From Hymenopellis radicata (Eukaryota; Basidiomycota; Agaricomycetes; Agaricales; Physalacriaceae): a DNA stretch of 64,000 bases. Below the pieces are notes generated by a model, which was not told where the DNA came from, made no database searches, and was given only the letters and a program-made list of their open reading frames with translations. The position numbers and the translations under genes are program-made. The stretch lies in NCBI GenBank assembly GCA_015501595.1, contig JADNRX010000033.1:124001-188000 (forward strand), written 5' to 3'. Positions 23,140 through 34,679 of the stretch are shown piece by piece (the first letter of the stretch is position 1; each line of letters begins with the position of its first letter).

Positions 23140-23986
23140 CTACACGATAATACATTTGACCTTCTTCTCCTTCTTTGGCGGCGCACCGCTTCCGCTCGAT
23201 GGACCTGGCTCTATACTTCGTGTTTGTCGCAATGCTCGTACGAGGTTCATGAACAGCCGTTCGACATTTTGTGCCGTTTTGGCCGAGGTTTCGATAAATT
23301 CGCAACCAAATTGCCGCGCAAGAGCGGCCCCTTCCTCTTTTGACACCTCTCGCTCGTATGTCTTGTCGCATTTGTTGCCGACTAGCATAAAGATGGGATC
23401 CCCTCTTTTGACTCGTCGCATCGACTGGCGGAAAACCTCAAGGCGATCGAATGTTGAGCGAGAGGCGATTGAGTATACGAGGATAAAACCCTGGCCCTCT
23501 CTGTAGGAGAATGAACAAAAGTGCTGGGATGATACTAGGGGGAGACTGACCGAACCCATTGATCTCGGAGTGTGGCGTACTCCTCTGGATGATGGCGTCA
23601 GAAAGAGGGAGCAAAGTCGAACGACGACTCACCCTGCCCCGCAGTGTCAATCACTTCTACAAAGCACATACGATTGTCCACTATCAGCTGCTTTCGGTAA
23701 GCATCTTCTATCGTCGGGTCATATGTCTAGGCAAAGATGAGTCGTCCGGTGAACAGGGAATGGATATGAGACAGACCTCTGTAGGTGCACAAAGGAGCGG
23801 AGGGGTACGTCAAGAGAAAGCTTAGCAAGAGGGATGAATGGGCGTACCAACAAAGCAGTTGAGCGTAAACTGGCGATCGGATGTGAGATATGGGGAGATG
23901 CAGAGCAGGAGAGGACACACCTGGACAGCCAATGCCGTTTTGCCTACGCCACCGTCACCGAGTACAGCTACTCTCCAGTTATCCAT
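23140..23986 (-). CDS. Ras-family small GTPase (Ras/Rap-type) with CaaX box
   Basis: Four or more exons encode a canonical Ras fold: P-loop [14 protein letters not shown], switch [14 protein letters not shown]3 DTAGQ followed by [10 protein letters not shown]4 NKCD and G5 ETSAK. The C-terminus has a basic run (PPKKEKKVK) and a CIIV CaaX box, so prenylation and membrane attachment are expected. The YDPTIED switch and overall length are of the Ras/Rap class rather than Rho or Rab. It could be the fungal Rap/Rsr1 (polarity) or a second Ras; sequence alone does not settle this. The start [13 protein letters not shown] is at 23986. It lies in a gene-sparse neighbourhood. Confidence 0.92.
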
Positions 23987-26056
23987 TTCTGAGGTCAAAG
24001 GTTAGCAGGAAACGGGACAGCAAATCCTGCGTACCTCAGAAAGGGCAGAGTGAGCGCAAATGTGATTATGCTAGTTCGTGTGTAACAACTAAACGAATCC
24101 GGACCGGCCGCACTTGACGGTGAAAGACAAGCGGCTGAATGGGACAGTAACTGAAAGAAAAACGAGATATATGGTCGTGATTTGCGTGGAGGGGTCGTAA
24201 TAGTAAGTGGTCAAAAAGAGGTCCAGCGTAGGAGACGGGGCCGTGCACCGGCTTGCGGTGCTCGATCTGGCAGCCGCTCCGGCACAGTGGTCCTCCTCTT
24301 ACACAGACACGGTGAACTCGAATAATAGCACATCGGCCATCGCCGTTCATCATGTCCTTCATATGGCTCTGCCCAAGCCTTTTGTTCGTACCCTATCACC
24401 TCATCGTGTCAGGAGACGTCTTGACTTTTGTGGAACCTTTCTCTGCACGAGCCGCTCCTCCCTATTCTGCGAATGGCCCCCTTCATCTCTACTTCCGACC
24501 TCAATATATCAGGTAGGTAGGTATCTCTGACAAGTTGCACATCCATCTTGATAGCATGATATGCCATATCAGTCCGGTCCTGGGTGTATCCAACAATGTA
24601 GATGCGGGTGCCGCTTCGGGTTGGCCTTGCCAGGCTTCATTCTCTTGCGGTCCTCGGTTTATGTGATTTCTTTTCCGAACTTCTCGCTCGTCATAACTAC
24701 TATCAGCTGTGCATCTGAAGGCTTTCATCTTTGTTCTGTCTCGTTGGGCCTAAAGATTCTTGGACTCAACATGTAGCACTGTCGTGTTTATGTTACGGAT
24801 AGACCGGCCAACCAGGGCAAAACGTTGTCTCGCGTGGCCTCTTCGATCAAGGGGATGTATCTAAGTTTGGTTTTAAAGTTCGGTGGCACAAGGATACTCG
24901 CCTGGACCAACAAGCGTCAACCGGCGTCTGGTTAATGCTCGAGAATGCTCGATGCTCTCCGATAAGCGCGCTACAGCCTTTGATCAACTCTATGAATTAT
25001 TCCCTTGTTAAACGGTGCAGAACAGCGTCTCGATGTGTATGGCTCGACTTGCCAGCATTGTCACATTGCATCTCCATCGGATCGCGGACGCTTACGACTT
25101 GCGGCCTTGTGACCTACCTATGTGCAGCCGTGGACTTTGTAGAGCTACAACAGTTCCGAACAGTTCTTAATGAAATCGGGCTTCCGCCGACTCTTCGTAC
25201 CTAGTCTCGGTCTCTTCGTACCTAGTCTTGGTCTTGCCAGGATTCTCAGCCCTTGGTCAACGTGACCATAATCTTCCCATAGCATCTACGTATAGCACGG
25301 CCAGGAGTCAGGACGTTTAGATGATGTGATGCAAGCTGACAGATGGGAACCCAAGCAATGCTCACCAAGTATCGTGGGGCGCCTCTCGTTTTCGCCGCTT
25401 TATTTCCGCACCAGCGGCGGCTGACTAGTTGCTTCTGCAATTCGGCCTTCGCCTCATCTTTTCCAGCATTGCTCCGTGAACGCAGTCGGGCCCAGCGCAC
25501 AGCTTCAGGGCGTCACCGTTCCTCAACACGGCCCATATTCTTATCAAAATTGACCCACTGTTCCCGAGTAATTGTACATGGTAATACGAGTAACTACAGA
25601 GACACCCTGGCACCCTTCCAAGCTTGGCAAAAAGAATAACTCTGCACCAGTGTTATCTGAATGAGAGCAGTTCCGAGTAAATGGTCATGAGTACCGCAAC
25701 ATGTTACGGATTCCTAGTTTGGTTATTTTTGAGCCCATTCGAATTCTGTTCAACAAGCGTTTCAAAGTAAATACTGTACAGTACACGACGAGGGGCATGA
25801 CTGGAAAAAGGTCTATGGATACTCTAAGAAGAAGGTGGCTACGCAGCGGTACAATCCAAGAGTAAGAAAGAGTACAGTATGCGGCTGGTATAAACATACT
25901 GGATATCATTAAACAGCGGTATGGGTCGGTAGGAAGAACGGCGTCGTGCAGATCAATATACTGAATAAGTCAATGATAGGTTGATTTTGGTAGGATGGTC
26001 GATGCATAGCATAGTATATCCCCAAAGAGTGTGTCCGAAGAGACAAGACGCGTCGC
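23987..26056. other. long intergenic region upstream of the Ras-type gene
   Basis: About 2 kb with no coding evidence that holds up: frames are short, low in protein-like composition and do not chain through introns. It contains a small tandem duplication at 25191-25232. The part next to 23987 must be the promoter and 5' UTR of the GTPase gene. Confidence 0.5.
25191..25232. repeat. 21-bp tandem duplication
   Basis: Two adjacent 21-bp copies, CTCTTCGTACCTAGTCTCGG+T and CTCTTCGTACCTAGTCTTGG+T, differ at one position. They lie outside any gene. Probably a local slippage duplication. Confidence 0.85.
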
Positions 26057-26380
26057 TCAATCCTGGCGACTGAACTCGGCCTGAGTAAGGTCGAGAACGA
26101 ATGTATGGAGGTGATTGGCGGGCGGTTGGATGAGCTTCACGGGTTTCTTGTTCCCGGATTTAGAGCCCAAAGGCTGGGTGGCGGTAGCAATGGTTGGGAA
26201 TGGTCGGAGAGCACGCGAGGATGGGAATGAGGGGTTCCTTCGCGGCGTGATACGTTTCGTCTGGCCTTGTGAACAGGTCGGGCCAGCAAGGGGAGACGAA
26301 ACGATTGGGCGGGACATGGTCATAGAAGCTGGACAACGATGAGCGCAGTTACGAGCAAGAAAGCAGCAACACGTACCCAT
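26057..26380 (-). CDS. possible small basic protein, unknown function
   Basis: An ATG at 26380 followed after one base by GTACGT and an acceptor CCAG gives a 47-nt intron and a two-exon frame of about 91 residues ending TGA-type stop at 26057. The protein is Ser/Pro/Arg-rich (MASMTMSRPIVSSPLAG, then KRITPRRNPSFPSSRALRPF) and ends in a more ordered HLHTFVLDLTQAEFSRQD. The good splice sites and the change of composition make it worth listing, but no family is recognised and there is no independent support. Confidence 0.38.
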   Translation of the reverse strand: MGTCCCFLARNCAHRCPASMTMSRPIVSSPLAGPTCSQGQTKRITPRRNPSFPSSRALRPFPTIATATQPLGSKSGNKKPVKLIQPPANHLHTFVLDLTQAEFSRQD

Positions 26381-27385
26381 CTTGCAATAAGAGAGAGGTA
26401 TGCAGGAATGCTGCGGCTATGATGTATGTGGGGTACAAGGAAAGGACGACCAGAGCAAGTTCGGTCTAAAAGAGAGGCGCTTTAAGTAGCCGAAGTCCGG
26501 CAAAGACTTTGGGGATGGGTTATTATTAATGGGGCTGGCAGCTTCCCGATCTGGGCATGGGTCACAAACACTATTTCTGGCGTTTGTTTGTTTGCAGAGT
26601 TGGACAGAGTTGGAATGCTCATCACAGATCCATACCCTCTGCAACGGGCGCATCTACCGCGCTAAAGTCCAACTCAAGTGCGAATCGGGAGTATAGGCAT
26701 ATTCTGCTTGCTCTCAACGTCTCCCACTCTGCATGACGTGACGGCATTTTTGGATCTAGCCTGGAGTTCTGTCATCAGGCGGGATGACCCGCCTGCTTCT
26801 CCGTCGGCAGTGATGGTATCCGTTTCCGTTGCACACGCACTTGTGGGTCTCATGATGCTCTACCACACCAAAGGACTGAAAGGACTACTCCTTTGGATGT
26901 CATTGAGAACGATACACACATCGCATTTGGTATGCTAAGGAAATAATAATAGTGGTACGTGCAGCTAGTGATGATGCTGGGACGGTAAATGGTGATGATC
27001 TACAAATGGGGGGATGCTTTGCGGAATGATATATTATTGAGAGGAAGGGGAGAAGGAGGCTGAAATATGGTGTACACGATGCTGCAACGAGTCAGCACAA
27101 GTATAGGAACTGGTGGACTGGCCGTGAAGAGTGGATGGGGATGTGAGGAAAGTCCGTGGCAACGACAGTGGGTCAAGCTCAAGACCTGTCCTGTTTCGCA
27201 TGCTCTCCACGCGTTCTTTCTACCCACCCCCCTACAATCCGACAGGCCGAATCATGACCGTGATAATAACCGAGAAGCACCACGACGATAACCGAAGAGA
27301 GAATCGATATGACAGGTGGTTTGCCAAGACGAATCGATCCAAGGGGATCAACGGGAGCTTGAGCCACCAATAAAGCCCGAGAAAC
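26381..27385. other. intergenic region
   Basis: Roughly 1 kb between the candidate small gene and the Yippee gene. It contains T-rich and simple-sequence stretches and short frames on both strands that I regard as chance. Nothing assignable. Confidence 0.5.
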
Positions 27386-27886
27386 CTACTGCACGTCTGT
27401 AAGCAGATTTCGCTCGAGGATATATTTGCCCTCTTTATATTTCTGCGACGGCTCGTATGCTTTGTCCTACAGGAACATATCAGACAAAGTAAACCATCGT
27501 GCATCGTACACACATATTTCCAGCCGAGGACAGTACTACATTTAACGCAGTAGATGTCTCGCACAGTATGTGCGCCTGTTGTCATCGTGCGATCACAGGG
27601 CTCGCCCTCGAGCACGTTGACGCTAGCGAGAGAGCACAGTTCGGGGGAGAATACAAGAATGGTAATTCGGAAGGACTCACACTCCATCAAAGAGATAAGC
27701 TCTTCCATGTTGACCCGTGAATGCCTTGCCACTCATGAGCATTGCACTGTAATGGAGGCGACAAAAGGAGAGCATATGGAAACGTACCCTGGATATCATG
27801 GAATGTATCGTGGCTAGATGCGTCTTACAGGTAGAACACCCATATATACGCTCTCCAGCAAGGTAGCGACGGTAGCTCATGCCCAT
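27386..27886 (-). CDS. Yippee-family zinc-binding protein
   Basis: Four exons encode about 110 residues with the Yippee fold: [19 protein letters not shown], then [40 protein letters not shown] and [18 protein letters not shown], ending TAG at 27386-27388. The two CxxC pairs that hold one zinc are intact and the length is normal. Relatives include yeast Moh1 and human YPEL proteins, associated with the CTLH/GID ubiquitin ligase, growth control and stress; the exact role here is inferred. The start chosen ([17 protein letters not shown]) is the first Met ahead of the domain. Confidence 0.93.
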
Positions 27887-28654
27887 GGTAATGACGAACG
27901 ATTGGCAGCAGGAGAAGGGGCTTTGAGATTGCGGATGGGAACAACAGATGGCGAGCAGACGATTGCTACTCGAAGCAGTAGATGAAAGCAAGAGCGAAGC
28001 AAGAAAACAGTCTTATATGTGGCGGAAAGGTAGGTGACTGCTAACATCTACCGGGGGTTGCCTTTTATATCTCCCGGATAAAGCGCCTCGGTCATGCTGT
28101 CGGCACACTTTCTAGACCAAACCTTCACGGTCTTACACGAGTCTCATGGCGTCGAACACACGACTTATTGAGTTATGCTTCATGAAGACTGCGACACCGC
28201 TTCAAAATCAGAAAGACTGTAGCTGCTTCCGACTCTCCCGGTCGCGCTTTCAACGCACTAACTCCGCCAACTCCGCATAACGGTACCTTCAGTACTACTC
28301 TGGTTCCGATAGTAAGCGTCTCTTGAATTCCTGAGTGGCCTTGGTGCTCACAATGGTGCCTCATTAGTTCCTTGTCTCGGGCGCTCATGTATGTTTGATA
28401 AAACGCGTACTTACCCCAACCGGGGCTGCGCCGCGGATACAGCGCACCAACCAACAGCCCGAATTTACCTGAAGTAGCCACAAGTATGGTTATGTTCGGT
28501 TCATCAGACTGACAGCCCTCGAGTCATGACGCAGGATGTGTCTTCAGGCAATGGGTCAGGCGAAGGTTCCAAAAGTTGTGCATCGGCTGGCAAATGTACG
28601 CGAAGCCATTATTTGGATGATATACGAATGACGGTGCGATGCAAAGGCCCTGGG
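27887..28654. other. intergenic region
   Basis: About 770 bp between the Yippee start and the BET1 stop. Open frames on the minus strand here begin with non-ATG codons and do not resemble proteins. It contains the promoter of the Yippee gene and the 3' UTR of BET1. Confidence 0.5.
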
Positions 28655-29195
28655 TTACCGTCGGAACCACCAGACGACGAGGAAAAACCAGAAAACAATG
28701 ACGAGGAAGACAATGTACCATAACCATCGGCATCCTTGCCGGGCCGCCATGGTGTTCATGCGTCGAAAAGTGCCCGATAATATCCCAGAGGTTTCCGCGA
28801 AAGCATCGTTCTGTACAGCGTCACTGACCAAAGCTGTACAAAGAACAAACTCACTCACCATCTGGGATAACTGAACGGTGGACTCCCGAACCTCGTTTCC
28901 AATTCCCACCGTTAACTGTAGGCAAACAAGCAGACTTAATCCAAGTTATGGGGAAGCTGTATGTGGCAGTAGAAGTACTCACATTCTTTAACATTTTGAC
29001 TTTCGCGCTCAAGCCCTCAAGCGCTTCATCATTCTGGCCTTCCAAGTCGTCTACATAACGATGCCCACTGGGGTCTGGTGAAGGACGGCCTGACAAGGGT
29101 AGTATTGTGGATCGGTCACGGAGGGAAGGTCTAAATCTGAAGCAATGAGTGCACTACCGCGCTCCAGTATATTGCTGGCCGTACCGTTGAGACAT
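28655..29195 (-). CDS. BET1: ER-Golgi v-/Qc-SNARE Bet1
   Basis: Four exons give about 125 residues. After a short polar N-terminus (MSQRFRPSLRDRSTILPLSG) comes the SNARE helix (LEGQNDEALEGLSAKVKMLK, then LTVGIGNEVRESTVQLSQM and NDAFAETSGILSGTFRRM). A single C-terminal membrane anchor (WYIVFLVIVFWFFLVVWW) ends RR and TAA at 28655-28657. Size, heptad pattern and tail anchor match Bet1, which pairs with Sed5, Bos1 and Sec22 in ER-to-Golgi fusion. The first intron is 48 nt, with donor GTACGG after CAACG; a closer donor would leave an impossible 21-nt intron. Confidence 0.9.
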
Positions 29196-29630
29196 GGAGG
29201 TACAATGGCAGGGTGATAGCTCTCTGGATCATGAGAGTTGTATCGAAACTGGAATGGACACGTTGTTCACGATGCCGAAAGTCGTGTACGATAAACAAGG
29301 ACAATCCTAGGCGCCCTTCAGAAGAGCGTTCACCTGGCACCACATTCGGCGCTCTAGCCTTTATACATACGAAACCTAGCAATACATTGATATACGGCAG
29401 TAGCTACTTGAGCATAATAATCAAGATCTCAGCCAACGAAGAAAACGAGGGGTACACCCGAATCTACAGGTTATAAAACAGTACGAATTTATGGTATAAA
29501 ATACGGTAGCGAATTGTGGAGTTAGGCCCGGTGTCTGTCGGGCGTGCGTGGTCGATAGTGTCCATGCCGTATGCAATGTTATGCCCAACTATCAGTACAA
29601 TGAATGCGATTCATAAATTTCGTGGAATGA
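29196..29630. other. intergenic region
   Basis: About 435 bp between the BET1 start and the 3' end of the UPF0658 gene, both on the minus strand. No coding chain seen; it should hold the BET1 promoter. Confidence 0.5.
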
Positions 29631-31249
29631 CTAGTCGATGCTCATGCGATTCGGGTTGGCGCTCGCAGCCCTGTTGTGACCCCCTCCTTTGGAATTGAAC
29701 CGGTTATGACCGGTAGTCCTGTTCGTCACTAGAACGATTGAAGCATTAGCGTAAGGCACAGGATCAGGAGTCGATTCTTACAGGAGTCTTTGAGACCTCG
29801 ACCAAAGTTTCGCATAGTGATGACAGAAAATATGAATGTGAGAAGCAACAAGCCAATCGCAATCACGGCTACACAGCTCCCATAAGTACGCAGGATGGCC
29901 AAGTAAAACAGGGAACCCACAGAACACTGAGAGCGATTTCCATATGACCGCAAAATCAGTAGTGCGGTACATCAAAACCTTCGTGAGCTGAGAGAGCCGA
30001 TTAGAGAACGGATGGGACATATGAAAGAGACGTGCCTTGTATACGAAATAGATCATAGCACCAACGCATCCCGACATGAACGTCGCCATCATCCACTTGT
30101 TCTCATACCGTGCTGCTATATGTCCTTCGAAGAGAAGTAACAATGATAGTGGTAGAGCAGCACAGGTAACATAGAACTCCCAATCGGCTTCAGATAGGAC
30201 CAATACGATAAATTGGACCGAGAAACCAGCCCAAAAGAAGATGTCGAACTTGATCAAACACTCGTAAATCTGGTAGTTGGCGTACATTTTCTTGATGCGG
30301 CGATCCGCACCAAGAAACTTGTACACCTTCCAGCCGAATTCGTGATAGATCTTCCATGCCAAGAGAATGAAAGCCAGCTCGGCTGCGCCGACGACACAAG
30401 GTATTATTGCTGTTAAGACGTTGATTGGGATGTTTGAGATGCCTTCCCCGGAGGCCCCCACATTGTTCAGCGCTTCTCTCACCTCGCCAATCTGGAGTAT
30501 TGAATAGGCGAGAAGAAGTGTGTTAAATCCACTGCACGAGATCAACCACGGACCAATATGGATAAAAGAAAGGGGACGCACGTCAGGCACATAAACTCGA
30601 GCGTATTTCGGAAGTACACAGCGTCGACCGCCATGGCAAATTGGAACACGCTGGAGAATATGAGTCTAATGTTTGAACACCATGAGCTAAAACGTACTGA
30701 GCCATGCCGAATAAAACCAGATAGGTTGACATCTTTTTGGAAGTGATAGTGCTGCCATTGGTTGCGGCATTGATACGGAGAAACAGGTCAGCCTCTATGG
30801 CTATATCGATAGTCGTCTGCACTAGAACAACAACGATATACATCCGGCAGGCCAATGATTCTGGAATGAGCTGAAGGCACGTCAGCAAAAGCGTTATCGC
30901 GAGATGCTCAGAGACGTACTTTGCGCCACGTCCACGCCGGCTCTACTTCGGGGTCTGTTGGTAGCGGCGGGTAACCAATGTTGGTCGGATCCTGGAAAGT
31001 ATCACGTTTAGAGGGCTTTTGCGGTAATGAGGGGCCCCGGCGATGTTGTGCCGCTATTGGTGTGTCGACGGTAAAGGTCTGGTGGCGTGCATTGGCGGCG
31101 TACGGTGATGCGTACTCGTCTATAAGGTCGTCATACGACGCCTTGACCTCGTGCGAGTCTGTGGACAGCGAAGGATGCGTCGGGATGTATGGGGACCGGT
31201 CCTGGTACTGCGGATGGGAAAAGTCGTCGGTGTAGGCGTGGGCCGACAT
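29631..31249 (-). CDS. UPF0658-type Golgi multi-pass membrane protein
   Basis: The N-terminal 100 residues are cytosolic and disordered (MSAHAYTDDFSHPQYQDRSP onwards, with KPSKRDTFQDPTNIGYPPLP). They are followed by at least seven hydrophobic segments with the conserved core KKMYANYQIYECLIKFDIFF and EGHIAARYENKWMM. This core is the hallmark of the fungal UPF0658 Golgi membrane protein family (fission yeast members localise to the Golgi). The last exon follows a GT-AG intron after NFGRGLKDS and adds a short polar tail, ending TAG at 29631-29633. The molecular function is not known. Confidence 0.8.
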
Positions 31250-31705
31250 GGGGGGCGGGAGAAGGACTCGAGAGTGGGTCGACCTGCGATTTGAATGACT
31301 GTAGACCTCTGAAAAGAGAGATACCGGAGCAGAAAGGAATGTGGAGGTTAGCGTTGCAGTCAAAACACAGGATGGGCTGGATCCGCATTGGGCCTACTTA
31401 CCTCCTATTTGATGCCAAGTCTGAATGTGACTGCTTGCGGACTTGCGGCACCTCGTCAAGAATCGGTGCTAAGCAGCTGTGAAACGTGTCAACGCGGAGA
31501 AAGCGAAATCAACTTGAAAGACGAATATCAGTCCACGCCCAGCGTGTGCTCAACAACCGCGCGGATGGCAACCGGTGCACTATATATATGCTCCACAAAG
31601 AGACAGGTCCATCAATTACAACCAATGCTCTACTTTGACGGACTATTAGATGTCGACACTACAGACACCGCAAAATGAAGCTATACTAGTCGCTACATAT
31701 GTATC
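31250..31705. other. intergenic region
   Basis: About 456 bp between the start of the UPF0658 gene and the stop of PTH2 (both minus). I see only short chance frames. It contains the UPF0658 promoter. Confidence 0.5.
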
Positions 31706-32639
31706 TCATAACAGCGTTAACTCGCCAGTCACTTGGTTCACCAGTCGTGCAGGTCCTTCAAGGTTCTCGGTTATTTCCAACTACAAGGCCGATGGAAGCT
31801 CACCTGCGATGCCAAGCACCGTTCGAGAACCTGCCTGGATTTGGGTCCGTCCCCTTCAACATCATCAAAGATCGAACATAACGAGTCGTAAAACACAACA
31901 ACTTACGCGTCTTGTATCGACCTCGCACAGAGATTTAGACTTTGAGCTAGAGCTTGTAGAGTTAGAAGCTCTTCTTCGCTCTCGCAGCGCAGTGCAACTT
32001 TGATTTGCCTGAAAAATGAGTCTTAGTGAGTCAGAGGTATTGAGATACCAAGCATTTAGTCACTGACCCAGTGCGCTCCCACTGTCTAAGCAACTGGGAC
32101 CCGAAATTCATTGCAAGTCAAAAGCCTAATCAACCAAGCTCACTGGAACATTGTGTGCCTTTAAAGACTTGTAACAGGCCAGAGTGGCATGCCTGAGGAC
32201 GCGGTCAGCTTGAACATGCTTGGCGTAGAAGGAGACCGTTTTACGAGCATCTGTACAGCTTGAGCGGAATGAATTATGACAACATCGTCACATACTGGGC
32301 GGCTATCTTTCCTGAACTCATGCCCAGGTCGGTCCGCACCACAAGAACCTATTTCGAACTTCACAAATGGAGCAGGACATTAGCCGCCAGGCATACCATT
32401 TTGCAAGTATCGTTTTCATCTGTTGTCAGAGCAGATACATCGGCAGCGTCTTCACTCTCTGAGTCGGATCCGGACTCAGAATCTTCTTCTCCAGCAGGTG
32501 AAGTCGATTGGGGAGGTAAATTGGCGTGAACAGGTTTCCTGAGAGCGGTGCCCGCAAAATAGCCAACACAGAATGAGGTCGTAACGATAGCAATCGTTCC
32601 GAGAGATGCGAGAACCGTCGCTTGAGAAATTTTAGACAT
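31706..32639 (-). CDS. PTH2: peptidyl-tRNA hydrolase 2, canonical copy
   Basis: Hydrolyses peptidyl-tRNA released from stalled ribosomes, on the outer mitochondrial membrane or in the cytosol. The N-terminus carries one membrane segment (VLASLGTIAIVTTSFCVGYF) and an acidic Ser/Asp linker. The catalytic domain reads CKMVLVVRTDLGMSSGKIAA, then QCSHATLACYKSLKAHNVP, LLRQWERTGQIKVALRCESE, GSRTVLGIAGPARLVNQVTG and ELTLL, ending TGA at 31706-31708. The GKIAAQCSHA motif holds the catalytic Lys and His of the family. The Cys-Ser of that motif comes from a 6-nt microexon (32245-32250) between introns of 45 and 52 nt. A divergent paralogue lies on the other strand at 41104. Confidence 0.93.
32245..32250 (-). 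other. 6-nt microexon of PTH2
   Basis: On the minus strand the upstream exon ends GCCGCCCA before GTATGT. After 45 nt an acceptor TGTACAG leads to ATGCTC, followed at once by donor GTAAAA, and 52 nt later acceptor CCTCAG joins GCATGCC. Including ATGCTC gives Q-C-S-H-A-T; skipping it gives Q-H-A-T, in frame but lacking the conserved Cys-Ser. Confidence 0.8.
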
Positions 32640-32922
32640 CGGAGACGAGACGTTAGACTGTCAAGAAAATTAATGATGGGCGGTCAACAAACCTCCGGAC
32701 AATCGGGCCGATCACGATAATTGAAGCTTCTGGGACGTTGAAGGTGCTTTGAATTCGACAGTTACAGCTGCAAAGTCTTGCATGAGTAAGACTTAAACGT
32801 CTTCGAGGAACGTCCAATGAGTGTGCGGTTGATCATCAGTATATATCCAAGTAGTTGTTATAAACCAAAGAAGTAATCTATATCCAAGTAGTAGATTGTG
32901 AAGCCGCAGCGCCCATAATGAA

Positions 32923-34416
32923 TTATGAGCTATCCGACGTATCAGTTGAGGAACCCGTCTCATCCCCAGCCTCGTCTGAACCAGGGTTAGTACATGAAAC
33001 TAGGACGGCGGCGAGAATAGATATACCTTGCATGTAATCAATAACGCTAGCCACCGGGTGCGATACGAGTGGCGGAGTAACTTGCTTCGGTCTACGGGGA
33101 GGACCCGTGCCCTTCGGAGGACCTTTCTTGACATTCAAGCCTCGCGACGTAAATGTTGGACTTTGAGCCGAGAACGATGAGCCAGGTGTAGCAACGGAAC
33201 CGCCAGGCGACGATGCCCGTGATGATGGCGACTCCAAGAACGATGCGGTTGAGGAGGCGCGTAGTTTCGAAGGCGCCTTCGACTGCGATTTAGGTAGCAC
33301 CTGCGAGAATCAGAAACACCACAGAAGAGGAAGTCGGGATACTTACATTGGTGAACATGCCGTCTCCATCCGATTTGACTCGCTGCATTGGAGAACCTAG
33401 ATTGAACGTTGAATCGACATCTTGAACACGGCGAGAACGACTGGCTGACCTCTCTGTTGCTTTTGCTTTTTATTAGGAGTCGTTTGTGGCGAAGCCTACA
33501 GCGGTAAGAAGTCAGTCTTCGCGTCGGAGACGAGCATGAATTAACTACGTACTCTTTTTCGCTTCAAGTTGAATTCGGCTTCATCTAGGGGAGGCCTTCA
33601 GTCAAGCTCGTGAGGGACATGCACTATGGCGACCTACCAACTCGCTTGGTCTTTGACTTGGACTTGGATTTCAACGGCCTATCTTCAGAGAGATTCGCCA
33701 TATCTGACGAAGGAGAAGCTGACCGACCGCCTGCCTCCGACACAGCTCTGCCGAAAATAAGCAACATTCAGTGTCAACATGGTTAGTCATACACTGATTT
33801 TGGATTCGTTCTCGCTCCACTTCTTCGAGACGTGGAAAGACCCATGCAGGTTGTAAGATGTGCCGCGTAACGATTTGAGGCAATCTACCCAAGCGCGGTG
33901 AATGAACAGACCGTGTCGATGAAATGATTGCAAGTACCTTATTAGAGCACACCGTGCAGTCGAGGAATATGTTTCCGTTACTGTCACTCTTGCTAGGTGT
34001 GTTCATACCTGTTCCAGAAGATTTAATGTCCGCTGGAGGAGGAGTCCCCGCTCTCGAGGGTAATAATAGCTGTGACGAACTCGATGAACCAGGAAGATGG
34101 GCTAGGTAGAATATAAGCGAAGAGTAGATGGTAACGTGAAGACAACGGACCACCGTTACATCTGGAAAGACATTGAACATTCAAACGACGAGCAACAACA
34201 GACGACATACGTTGTGTTACATATTGTACAGACTGTCCGTGCTTGTGCCGCATAGCGATGCGCCTCTAAAGCGTGATCAAAGACAATATCGTCGAACATT
34301 GCACAGAAGAGCTTGTAAGTCTTACAAAGACTCAAACGTCAGATGAGAAATGGACATATAGCAATCGAATGACATGCCACAGAAGACAGCGCGCCGTCCT
34401 TCTCTTTTCGCGACAT
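32923..34416 (-). CDS. SGF11: SAGA deubiquitination module subunit Sgf11
   Basis: Sgf11 links Ubp8 to SAGA and helps remove ubiquitin from histone H2B. The first exon (MSRKEKDGALSS) splices to LFCAMFDDIVFDHALEAHRY, matching the N-terminal helix that packs against Sus1/Ubp8. The SGF11 zinc finger follows: CTVCSNKIASNRYAAHLTTC, with the C-x2-C...H-x3-C pattern and a downstream MGLSTSRRSG basic patch that touches the H2A/H2B acidic patch in known structures. The rest is a long Ser/Pro/Lys-rich tail (KSKSKSKTKRV, PQTTPNKKQKQQ, GPPKGTGPPRRPKQ), longer than in yeast but usual in basidiomycetes and in ATXN7L3. Stop TAA at 32923-32925. Confidence 0.87.
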
Positions 34417-34679
34417 ATTCAGTGACAGTAAAGGCAAAATATACGAGATAGCAAGTGGGTATCTGAATGCCACGACGTGTAGCAGGAAACAAAGACTTAC
34501 TGTGAGAGTAGTTCAAGAGAAAGCAGCTGACGTAAATGCTTCATTTCGATCACAATTGTGTGGATAGGAAACGCCATCCGAATTAAAAGCCATTATTTCC
34601 GTCACAGGTCGTAAAGTCATTCAACTAAGTAAATTCATAGAAATTAAGGCTCCACGTTCAACATGTACCGTGCCTACAA

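Noticed and set aside
28173..28481. Minus-strand frame of about 102 codons between the Yippee and BET1 genes
   Set aside because: It begins with GTG rather than ATG, shows no splice context and no recognisable protein features.
28526..28723. Acidic plus-strand frame of 65 codons
   Set aside because: It is antisense to the last exon and flank of BET1; the acidic run mirrors the hydrophobic/Arg codons of the BET1 anchor.
29131..29175. A 21-nt intron in BET1
   Set aside because: The upstream donor GTACGG gives a normal 48-nt intron and a good protein start, so the ultra-short intron is not needed.
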